NCBI GenBank assembly: GCA_039029935.1
Contig: JBCCFC010000885.1
Coordinates: 1-5,942, forward strand
Length of the DNA stretch: 5,942 nucleotides
Reading direction: 5' to 3'
DNA from: G039029935 sp039029935
GTDB lineage: Bacteria > Chloroflexota > Anaerolineae > Caldilineales > Caldilineaceae
The notes beneath the pieces were generated by a model. It searched no databases and had not been told where the DNA came from. It saw only the letters and a list, made by a program, of their open reading frames with translations. Of this stretch, positions 1 through 4,849 are shown piece by piece. Position 1 is the first letter of the stretch. Each line of letters opens with the position of its first letter. Made by a program: the position numbers and the translations under genes.

Positions 1-273
1 AGGTCGGCGGGTTACGCACATAGGACCCCACAGGGAAATTGCCATGCTCATCCTGAAACACCCCTTCGAGGACAATAAACTCTTCACCGCCCGTATGCAC
101 GTGGGATGAGAAATGGCTGATGGGGGCATAGCGTACAATCGTCGTTGCACGAGCCACTTCTTCACCGATGCGGTCTAGCATCCGCCGATCCACGCCCGCC
201 ATGGGCGAGGGGATCCATTAATCTCGTCGCTATGGAGCAACACCCGTTTTGAAAAATCGCTATTCAGTTCCAT
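1..273 (-). pseudogene. ChrR-like cupin-domain protein, 5' part, apparent one-base frameshift, runs off the left edge
   Basis: Read from the ATG at 273, the frame gives MELNSDFSKRVLLHSDEIN and then hits TAG at 175-177 after 32 codons. If one T is restored between 216 and 217 (AAT GG to AAT TGG), the protein continues WIPSPMAGVDRRMLDRIGEE and stays open to the window edge. That continuation holds a complete cupin motif 1, HVHTGGEEFIVLEG, matching HxH-x3-E-x6-G; its two His and the Glu are the expected metal ligands. The line resembles the cupin domain of ChrR anti-sigma factors and stand-alone ChrR-like cupins, which are small cytoplasmic metal-binding proteins. AAGGA lies 6 nt before the ATG. 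The gene starts 25 bp after the CMD-like gene, so the two are probably co-transcribed. Alternatives: a sequencing error in a TT doublet, or translation restarting at the in-frame ATG at 202, which has no evident ribosome site. The family call is firm; whether the gene is truly broken is not. Confidence 0.8.
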
Positions 274-298
274 AAACTTTCCTTATTTTGCAACAACT

Positions 299-871
299 CT
301 ATTGTCTAATCCAACCCATATTGATAGGATGCGCCTTCCGTTGTTCGCTTTCTTCGCCCGTATGCTTACCCAAATGCCAACCGACATCGGATAGATTTTC
401 AGTAGCCCAATCGACTGACTCTTGATCCGTCACGGTTGCGATGGTGTCGTTCCAGCGATTGAGCCAAGCAGCCGCGCTATTCACGGCCAAGATTTCAATG
501 ATTTGTGTCTCGGAATAATATTGACGCAACTTCTCAAAATGCTCTGGTGTGGATGCATTGGGTAATTGGGATGCGGCACGGACCAAATCAAGTGCCGCCC
601 GCTCTGCGTCTGAAAAGAGGTCTGAGGTTTCATATTCCCAGATGGCGCGGATGCGCTCCGTCTCAACACCCATTGCATTGAGATGAAAGGCACCATGCGA
701 TTGGCAATGTTGGCAACCACTGGCAAAGCTCGCCATCGTAAATAGCTCCTGTTTAAACTGTTCACTAAGCTCTTTTTCAGCCCACACAAGTTGTACGAGT
801 TGGTTAAAGGCTTGGCGTAGTTCGGTCCAATGGCCCATTTCTAAGTTTTGACGGTTGTTATAGGTTGTCAT
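299..871 (-). CDS. Carboxymuconolactone decarboxylase family (AhpD-fold) protein
   Basis: A 190-residue cytoplasmic protein with no signal peptide or membrane segment. The core is a CxxC centre at C53-C56 (SGCQHCQSHGAFH), preceded by E42 and followed by H59 and H63. This resembles the Glu/CxxC/His redox site of AhpD and CMD-fold peroxidase-related proteins. A second family hallmark is the helix near 125-142, IIEILAVNSAAAWLNRWN, ending in the usual Asn-Arg. CMD-family members act either as gamma-carboxymuconolactone decarboxylases or as thiol-dependent alkylhydroperoxidases. The CxxC favours a redox role, but the substrate is unknown. The frame opens further upstream at a TTG (898), but the ATG at 871 was chosen because AGGAGAG sits 9 nt before it, inside the longer version. 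The ChrR-like cupin gene follows after 25 bp. No odd base use or truncation was noticed. Confidence 0.88.
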   Translation of the reverse strand: MTTYNNRQNLEMGHWTELRQAFNQLVQLVWAEKELSEQFKQELFTMASFASGCQHCQSHGAFHLNAMGVETERIRAIWEYETSDLFSDAERAALDLVRAASQLPNASTPEHFEKLRQYYSETQIIEILAVNSAAAWLNRWNDTIATVTDQESVDWATENLSDVGWHLGKHTGEESEQRKAHPINMGWIRQ

Positions 872-880
872 GACGTTGCG

Positions 881-887
881 CTCTCCT
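881..887 (-). promoter_or_regulatory. Ribosome binding site that decides the CMD-like gene start
   Basis: AGGAGAG on the minus strand, 9 nt before the ATG at 871. It would be coding sequence if the upstream TTG at 898 were the start, so it favours the 190-residue protein. Confidence 0.75.
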
Positions 888-933
888 GTTTTATCCAACC
901 CTTCATAGACCCACTCAACATTTGCGTTGGCCG

Positions 934-942
934 ATTATATCA
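934..942 (-). promoter_or_regulatory. Extended -10 promoter for the CMD-cupin pair
   Basis: The minus strand reads TGATATAAT, a perfect TATAAT with the TGn extension, about 60 nt before the CMD ATG. No good -35 is present at the right distance (TAGGGA at 17 bp), which is tolerated in extended -10 promoters. The predicted start near 927 gives a leader of roughly 55 nt. It separates the CMD and cupin genes from the upstream hydrolase gene as their own transcript. The promoter is predicted, not proven. Confidence 0.55.
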
Positions 943-996
943 GACGATAGCACGGATCCCTATTTCACACGGCGATGGATGGCGACTTAAATACTT

Positions 997-1004
997 CACC
1001 TCCT
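997..1004 (-). other. Orphan Shine-Dalgarno-like sequence in the hydrolase-CMD spacer
   Basis: AGGAGGTG on the minus strand is a near-perfect anti-16S match, but no ATG, GTG or TTG lies 4-12 nt downstream, and the nearest frames close within about 20 codons. The surrounding 1005-1034 is AT-rich with no GC hairpin, so there is no clear terminator for the hydrolase gene. It may be chance or the remnant of a lost gene start. Confidence 0.3.
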
Positions 1005-1034
1005 ATAATTTTTAATTTTTTGAATTTACCATTT

Positions 1035-2717
1035 TCAATTTGTCTCATTGGATATTACAGGTAACACCAATCGCGATGCATACTCCGCACGATGATATAT
1101 TGTCTGACTCGCCGTTCTCATCTCCGTCCCCCCAGCAAACTCATACCCCGTATTCAGATTACGCGCAAACCGAGGGAAATTCGAGGACGAGACCTCAAGA
1201 CGAATGCTGTGACCCTTACGAAATACATTACCCGTGACACCGACATGGATTTCATATTCATAGATTTTGTTTGGCTCTAGCAGCGTTGGGTCCGAGTAAC
1301 TCTCTCGGAAGCGAGCCCGGATGATGCCATCACATAGGTTTTTCGCATAGCCAGAAGGAGACACGTCAACCAACTTGGCGGTCCAGTCGGTATCAGGACA
1401 GTCTGTGCTGGCATAGAGAATCAGCGTGATCGGCCCGGTGACTTCGGTGTCTTCGGTCAGCGGCGGTGTGGTGTAGCAGAGGACATCGCTGCGCATTTCG
1501 ACCGAGCGTTGGTCATAGGGACCCCAAGGCACGACGTGGGGCGCACAGCAGGTGTTGCCACCTTTGGTCTGTACAGGGTAGCGTGGATCATAGACATAGC
1601 TGTCGCTTGGCTCCTCATTTGGCGCATCCATAGAGAGCGTCCCATCACCACGCAATGTGTTGGCGTGACCATCGCTATGCAGATACCATGTCTGCCAGTC
1701 AGTGCGCGCCAACGGCCATTCATACTCATCACGCCACTGGTTGATACCCATAATAAAGAGCTTGATGGGGGCTTCATCTAGCACACCATTGTCCTTGCCT
1801 TTGAGCCAGTAATCAAGCCACTGCAACTCCATCGTTTCCAAATCAGCCATCGACTGTGCACCAAAGTCAATTTCACCGACACGGGTCGAGGCACTCAGTG
1901 CATGGGGCCACGGGCCAACAATCAGTTTGCTCTTCCGCGCTGCCTCGGAGCCGCCATGTTCCCGCATTCCTACAAAGTTTTCAAAGGTATTGGATGCCCA
2001 CAGATCATACCAGCCGCCCATGTTAAAGGCAGGCACGGTAATGTCGCCCCAGTGTTCTTGCACATTGATCGATGCCCAGAGATCGTCATAGGTCGGATGC
2101 TCTACCCAATCAGCCCAGAAATCAATCTCGCGTCCGGCGTAGGTAGGCTGTTTGGCGATGGGTAAGCGGTGAAACTCTTCGGTCCAGTTGTGGAATTCAA
2201 TGCTCTGAACTGTGCGTCCATGTTGGCTCATGCCCCATGTGAACATCACACCCAGTTGGAATGCACCACCCGGAGCCAGCCCTGTGAAAAACTCAGTGCA
2301 GATAACGCGTGGTGACATACAGGTGAGATACTCCGAGCTATCTGGTGCGCTCAACCACTGTGTAATGCCCAGATAGGAACCGCCTGATGTGCCAATTTTG
2401 CCGTTGCTCCACGGCTGCTGGCCGATCCACTCGTGCGTGTCACGGCCATCGTCGGCCTCGTTGAAAAAGGGGCGAAATTCTCCCTCTGAATCCCAGCGAC
2501 CACGTGTGTCCTGAACGACACAGGCATAGCCAATGTTGGCAAGCGCACGTGCGCGGCGGATTAAGTTTTCGCTGTTGTTGCCATAGGGTGTACGAATGAG
2601 GACTGTTGGGAAGGGGCCTGCTGCTTTGGGCAGGTAGACGTCCGATGATAGGTTGATGCCATCACGCATAGGCGTCTTGACGTTGAGCCGCATTTCGACT
2701 TCGTATGTTGGTTGCAT
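1035..2717 (-). CDS. CocE/NonD family hydrolase (S15 / X-Pro dipeptidyl-peptidase type alpha/beta hydrolase)
   Basis: A 560-residue protein of normal length for stand-alone CocE-type hydrolases. It has no signal peptide, so it is probably cytoplasmic. The N-terminal alpha/beta hydrolase domain begins with MRDGINLSSDVYLP (about 17-30). TPYG (Tyr45) matches the oxyanion-hole tyrosine of cocaine esterase. The nucleophile elbow is SGGSYLGITQW with Ser114, the acid is Asp238 in GGWYDLW, and the base is His272 in IVGPWPHA, so the triad is complete. A helical cap lies roughly between 140 and 225. From about 410 the C-terminal jelly-roll domain follows, with TGPITLILYASTDCPDTDW and later SIRLEVSSSNFPRFARN. 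CocE relatives hydrolyse esters or amides, including cocaine, beta-lactam and acyl esters; the substrate here is unknown. AAGGA at 2726-2730 lies 8 nt before the ATG. The gene stands alone between gaps of 163 and 272 bp. The family is certain, the specificity is not. Confidence 0.95.
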   Translation of the reverse strand: MQPTYEVEMRLNVKTPMRDGINLSSDVYLPKAAGPFPTVLIRTPYGNNSENLIRRARALANIGYACVVQDTRGRWDSEGEFRPFFNEADDGRDTHEWIGQQPWSNGKIGTSGGSYLGITQWLSAPDSSEYLTCMSPRVICTEFFTGLAPGGAFQLGVMFTWGMSQHGRTVQSIEFHNWTEEFHRLPIAKQPTYAGREIDFWADWVEHPTYDDLWASINVQEHWGDITVPAFNMGGWYDLWASNTFENFVGMREHGGSEAARKSKLIVGPWPHALSASTRVGEIDFGAQSMADLETMELQWLDYWLKGKDNGVLDEAPIKLFIMGINQWRDEYEWPLARTDWQTWYLHSDGHANTLRGDGTLSMDAPNEEPSDSYVYDPRYPVQTKGGNTCCAPHVVPWGPYDQRSVEMRSDVLCYTTPPLTEDTEVTGPITLILYASTDCPDTDWTAKLVDVSPSGYAKNLCDGIIRARFRESYSDPTLLEPNKIYEYEIHVGVTGNVFRKGHSIRLEVSSSNFPRFARNLNTGYEFAGGTEMRTASQTIYHRAEYASRLVLPVISNETN

Positions 2718-2757
2718 GGTATGAATCCTTGTATTGGTTGATGGTAAATTGTTAAAG

Positions 2758-2813
2758 CATAGACCCTTAGATTGGTCATCCCGAAATTTATTCGACCAAT
2801 CTAAGGGTCTATG
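2758..2813. repeat. Perfect long palindrome, 20-bp arms with a 16-bp loop
   Basis: The left arm CATAGACCCTTAGATTGGTC (2758-2777) is the exact reverse complement of the right arm 2794-2813. The loop is ATCCCGAAATTTATTC. No transposase, no evident target-site duplication and no T-run on either side were seen, so it is neither a standard terminator nor a recognisable insertion sequence. It ends 41 bp before the CocE-type gene start, so if transcribed it would form a strong hairpin in that mRNA leader. It is most likely a dispersed intergenic repeat or MITE remnant. The palindrome itself is certain; its role is open. Confidence 0.9.
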
Positions 2814-2849
2814 AACTAAATAAAAATCGACGCTGGCGCATTAAAGCGT
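2814..2849 (-). terminator. Weak candidate rho-independent terminator after the unknown gene
   Basis: On the minus strand, ACGCT (2849-2845) pairs with AGCGT (2834-2830) across a 10-nt loop and is followed by CGATTTTTATTTAG. The 5-bp stem is short but GC-rich and the T-run is in the right place. It would end transcripts from the gene at 2990-3601 before they reach the CocE-type gene. Confidence 0.35.
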
Positions 2850-2896
2850 GTACTCAACGCCCAAACCTGTCTTAAACTTTAAATACTGAATTTCCG

Positions 2897-2977
2897 ACTC
2901 GCTAACCCACCGCTCGGGAAGCGAGTGATATGCGATGGCACGTTTGGACGAAGACTGGTGAGGGGCTACCCCACCAG
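2897..2977. repeat. Two adjacent inverted repeats downstream of the unknown gene
   Basis: The first is ACTCGCT (2897-2903) with AGCGAGT (2920-2926), a 7-bp stem around a 16-nt loop. The second is CTGGT-GA-GGGG (2955-2965) with CCCC-ACCAG (2969-2977), nine pairs with a 2-nt bulge and a 3-nt loop. The second follows the stop at 2990 by about a dozen bases on the minus strand but has no T-run after it (TCTTCGTCC), so it is a stable hairpin rather than a classical terminator. Transcript 3'-end protection, or membership of a dispersed repeat, are both possible. Confidence 0.55.
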
Positions 2978-2989
2978 CGCGACCACAAC

Positions 2990-3601
2990 CTATTTTATCT
3001 TTAAATCGGCCATCACGTCCGTGTTGATCAACTTTTCCCCACCATCACCAAGCTTGTAGCCTGGGTCCCATTGAACTCGGTACAAGGGGAGTTGTGCAAG
3101 ATCGATGCCATTTTCTTCATGCAAGCGTTCGCATTCTGCTTGATAGGCTTCGTCCGAGACGTGAGGCGTGAAGGCAAACAAAAACATGATAGGGTTCCCC
3201 ATCGGCTGGGCAAAAACCGTCCAAAAGCCTTCCCCTGTATCCGTTTCTGGAAAGTTTAACATCTGGTAGGGGACACGCATCGGCAGGGGAATGTAAAAAC
3301 CTGCGATACTGATCTCGGGTCGCAGCAGATATTCACTCTTTGACGAAATCGTCACCCCCCAATTGCCATAATCCTTCACCTTGCCCGTTGCTTTATCGCG
3401 CTCGACAGTGTGATTAATTCCACGTTTCCCTTCTTGACCCGGCACCCACGTTTGCTCTTCATAGAAGTAGTCAAGCTGCGCAGCGTTCTCTGCGCTGTTA
3501 GCGATCCCATAGGTAACGCGCCCCATCAGGCGACGGTAGTTGTCTGTGACTTCTCTTGTCTTCTGCGGCGTGTAGACGTTGCGAACAGTTAGTTTGGACA
3601 T
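2990..3601 (-). CDS. Conserved-looking protein of unknown function, 203 residues
   Basis: I do not recognise this family. The protein is soluble-looking: no signal peptide, no membrane helix and no cysteine. It begins MSKLTVRNVYTPQKTREVTD, with a basic patch (NYRRLMGR) at 21-28. It has an acidic aromatic segment, AQLDYFYEEQTW, near 41-52 and a charged loop about 57-78. A hydrophobic strand-rich middle, roughly 82-145, includes YLLRPEISIAGFYIPLPMRV and GNPIMFLFAF. The tail is charged. The alternation of short hydrophobic stretches suggests a compact beta-rich or alpha/beta fold. GGAG at 3610-3613 lies 8 nt before the ATG, a good ribosome site, and the coding frame is uninterrupted, so it is a real gene. 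It lies between the TetR gene (405 bp upstream) and the CocE-type hydrolase (272 bp downstream), all codirectional, so a link to the same stress or substrate is possible but unproven. Confidence 0.85.
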   Translation of the reverse strand: MSKLTVRNVYTPQKTREVTDNYRRLMGRVTYGIANSAENAAQLDYFYEEQTWVPGQEGKRGINHTVERDKATGKVKDYGNWGVTISSKSEYLLRPEISIAGFYIPLPMRVPYQMLNFPETDTGEGFWTVFAQPMGNPIMFLFAFTPHVSDEAYQAECERLHEENGIDLAQLPLYRVQWDPGYKLGDGGEKLINTDVMADLKIK

Positions 3602-3656
3602 ACGTAAATCTCCATTCGGCTATTTATTACCTTGTCAGCTAAATAATTCGGTGTTT

Positions 3657-3726
3657 TTGTCATTCCTGCGAAGGCAGGAATCCATCGCTGTCATGAGCCT
3701 AGATTCCTACGAAGCAAGAATGACAA
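3657..3726. repeat. MITE-like intergenic hairpin repeat with GTCATTC / GAATGAC ends
   Basis: The 70-bp element begins TTGTCATTC and ends GAATGACAA, an exact terminal inverted repeat. Inside, ATTCCTGC-gaag-GCAGGAAT (3662-3681) is a perfect 8-bp stem with a 4-nt loop, and 3702-3721 is a degenerate second copy of it. The GTCATTCC(T/C)GCGAA...GGAAT style matches a hairpin repeat seen between genes in many bacterial genomes. It is non-autonomous, with no transposase here. It ends 56 bp before the start of the unknown gene and would fold in that gene's leader if transcribed. Confidence 0.75.
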
Positions 3727-3818
3727 GACCAAAAAACTTAATTTACAGAGGATTTATGATAAAAAGGTGTAAATTTTGACTCGAAAAACGCTAAAAAATT
3801 AACGGCCTGTTGTATTCC

Positions 3819-3839
3819 CTCAATCGATTGTCGATTGAG
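3819..3839. repeat. Perfect 9-bp inverted repeat, 3-nt loop
   Basis: CTCAATCGA-ttg-TCGATTGAG. Neither strand has a T-run directly after the stem, so it is not a simple terminator. It could be a protein-binding palindrome or an RNA hairpin in a leader starting near 3934. Confidence 0.6.
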
Positions 3840-3940
3840 CCGCTGTGTCACATCTAATATTAATACTTGTGTATATCTTGCATAGATGCCTCTCTACGCT
3901 GTTGAGATAAACAGTTTTTTACATGCCAACGCTCGATGAA

Positions 3941-3949
3941 ATTATACCA
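3941..3949 (-). promoter_or_regulatory. Candidate extended -10 promoter reading towards the unknown gene
   Basis: The minus strand reads TGGTATAAT, again TGn plus a perfect TATAAT. There is no good -35 at 17 bp (CGGGCA). It would start near 3934, leaving a leader of about 330 nt before the ATG at 3601, containing the 3819-3839 palindrome and the hairpin repeat. It is either the promoter of the unknown gene with a long leader or a chance AT-rich match. Confidence 0.35.
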
Positions 3950-4006
3950 TAAATCAACGGAGTTGCCCGCATGATAATGCCCCGATTGATGATCCATATC
4001 ACGAAA

Positions 4007-4669
4007 TCACGACAAATCTAAAATCGATGCCCGTACTTTCTCAAATTCCGACCGCCGTTGTTCGCCGCCAATCCCTTCTTGCAAGTGGCTATATCTCATC
4101 TGAAAAAGTTCGCTTGAGATGAGCAGATAGGCCAATGTCCCCATCGTTTCGGCAGACTCCTGCAACCCGTTGTCAATCCAGCTTTTGAGCAGCATGTACA
4201 GCCCGCCAGAGATGAAGTGCCCCGCGTACGCGCCAAATTGGGGTTGAATCGTGACGGACGGCACAACCTTTTCATACTCATGCCTGAGCGTTTCAATATG
4301 TGTGTGTAAGACGGCAATCAAAAGGTCTTTATTTTCGACCTGTAAAACCCACTGAAGTGCCTCGCTATGCAACTGCCATTGCTTAAACGATGTAATCAAC
4401 AATTGCAAAAAATCAACTGTATCCCCGTCCGCCATATCCACAAAAACGGCCCTGCGTATTTCTTCAAACACGTCATCCATATGGCTAAAGAGCAGTTCTT
4501 CCTTTGTTTCAAAATGGTGGTAAAAGGTTGGCCGAGATACATCTGCGACGTCAACGATTTCTTTGATCTGTATTTTGGCTAATGGCTTTTGCCGCAGTAA
4601 TTGTATGAGTGCGTCCTGCAAGAGCTTGCGTGTACGTCGAATCCGCCGATCTTCCTTTTTATATGTCAT
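4007..4669 (-). CDS. TetR/AcrR-family transcriptional regulator
   Basis: A 220-residue DNA-binding repressor-type protein of typical TetR length. The N-terminal TetR helix-turn-helix domain spans about 8-58. IQIKEIVDVADVSRPTFYHH (33-52) contains the HTH with the family-typical recognition segment, and FETKEELL (53-60) follows. The rest is a helical ligand-binding/dimerisation domain. Its segment GAYAGHFISGGLYMLLKSWI (146-165), followed by DNGLQ-x-S-x-ETM, resembles the TetR_C_8-type (DhaS-like) C-terminus. The frame extends upstream to a TTG at 4753, but that would place the start before the predicted transcription start, and AGAGG at 4675-4679 is 5 nt before the ATG at 4669, so 4669 was chosen. 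It is divergent from the plus-strand hydrolase and shares a 177-bp control region containing a perfect palindrome, so autorepression and control of the hydrolase are likely. The ligand is unknown. Confidence 0.93.
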   Translation of the reverse strand: MTYKKEDRRIRRTRKLLQDALIQLLRQKPLAKIQIKEIVDVADVSRPTFYHHFETKEELLFSHMDDVFEEIRRAVFVDMADGDTVDFLQLLITSFKQWQLHSEALQWVLQVENKDLLIAVLHTHIETLRHEYEKVVPSVTIQPQFGAYAGHFISGGLYMLLKSWIDNGLQESAETMGTLAYLLISSELFQMRYSHLQEGIGGEQRRSEFEKVRASILDLS

Positions 4670-4674
4670 TTTTG

Positions 4675-4679
4675 CCTCT
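4675..4679 (-). promoter_or_regulatory. Ribosome binding site that decides the TetR start
   Basis: AGAGG on the minus strand, 5 nt before the ATG at 4669. The longer TTG-started version would place this inside the coding region. Confidence 0.6.
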
Positions 4680-4738
4680 GTGTTAAATTTCTTACGTCTG
4701 GGCGAACTTGCTAATTGACGAGCGTATCGCCCCCTGTC

Positions 4739-4767
4739 ATAATACACACACAAGTAATTTAATGCAA
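4739..4767 (-). promoter_or_regulatory. TetR gene promoter
   Basis: On the minus strand, -35 TTGCAT (4767-4762) is followed after exactly 17 bp by -10 TATTAT (4744-4739), 5/6 to TATAAT. The predicted start near 4732 gives a leader of about 60 nt to the ATG at 4669. The -35 touches the 16-bp palindrome. Confidence 0.6.
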
Positions 4768-4782
4768 GTAAAATATTTTACT
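4767..4782. promoter_or_regulatory. Candidate TetR operator, perfect 16-bp palindrome
   Basis: AGTAAAATATTTTACT is fully self-complementary with no spacer. It lies between the two divergent -35 boxes, touching the TetR -35 (4762-4767) and covering the hydrolase -35 (4777-4782). A third GTAAAA half-site at 4786-4791 makes a further TTTTAC-taac-GTAAAA repeat. Position and symmetry are those of a TetR-family autoregulatory operator; binding is inferred. Confidence 0.65.
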
Positions 4783-4804
4783 AACGTAAAAATAGATATA
4801 TGAT
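4777..4804 (+). promoter_or_regulatory. Promoter of the divergent alpha/beta hydrolase gene
   Basis: -35 TTTACT (4/6), a 16-bp spacer, then -10 TATGAT (4799-4804, 5/6). The start site would be near 4811, leaving a leader of about 40 nt. The -35 lies in the 16-bp palindrome, so repressor binding would block it. A second TATGAT at 4814-4819 has no matching -35. Confidence 0.5.
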
Positions 4805-4825
4805 GACTGGTTATATGATGACCAG
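4798..4825. promoter_or_regulatory. Second possible operator: direct repeat plus CTGGT-N9-ACCAG inverted repeat
   Basis: ATATGATGAC occurs at 4798-4807 and again at 4813-4822, a 15-bp period. CTGGT (4807-4811) and ACCAG (4821-4825) form a 19-bp inverted repeat over the predicted hydrolase transcription start. It could be a second repressor site or, in RNA, a small hairpin just before the ribosome site. Confidence 0.45.
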
Positions 4826-4849
4826 ATATGTTATTACTAGGGAGGTATG

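Larger units (their letters stand above)
3602..4006. other. Gene-free stretch between the TetR gene and the unknown gene
   Basis: These 405 bases hold no convincing gene on either strand. From the right they contain a lone extended -10 box (3941-3949), AT-rich sequence, a 9-bp-arm palindrome (3819-3839), T/A-runs and a MITE-like hairpin element (3657-3726). The ribosome site of the unknown gene is at 3610-3613. No strong paired -35/-10 was found close to that gene. Confidence 0.7.

Noticed and set aside
481..789. Open frame on the minus strand inside the CMD-like gene
   Set aside because: Out-of-frame shadow of a gene with a clear family motif; no ribosome site and no protein-like features.
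872..898. Longer CMD-like protein starting at the TTG at 898
   Set aside because: The strong ribosome site AGGAGAG at 881-887 points to the ATG at 871 and would be inside the longer version.
1457..2165. Several open frames of 60-106 codons on both strands inside the CocE-type gene
   Set aside because: All overlap a complete 560-residue enzyme in another frame, with no independent start signals or recognisable motifs.
2758..2813. The long palindrome read as a rho-independent terminator or insertion sequence end
   Set aside because: No T-run on either side, no transposase and no matching second end or target duplication in the window.
3752..3779. Tiny plus-strand frame MIKRCKF with an AGAGGA sequence before it
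   Set aside because: Seven codons, no promoter support and no downstream partner; a chance match in AT-rich sequence.
3776..3804. Plus-strand TTGACT as a -35 box
   Set aside because: No acceptable -10 at 16-18 bp and no plus-strand gene for another kilobase.
3899..3920. Plus-strand stem CTGTT/AACAG followed by six T, terminator-like
   Set aside because: Only a 5-bp AT-rich stem, and no plus-strand gene ends upstream of it.
4670..4753. Longer TetR protein starting at the TTG at 4753
   Set aside because: It would start upstream of the predicted transcription start, adds a basic unconserved-looking tail, and the ATG at 4669 has its own ribosome site.
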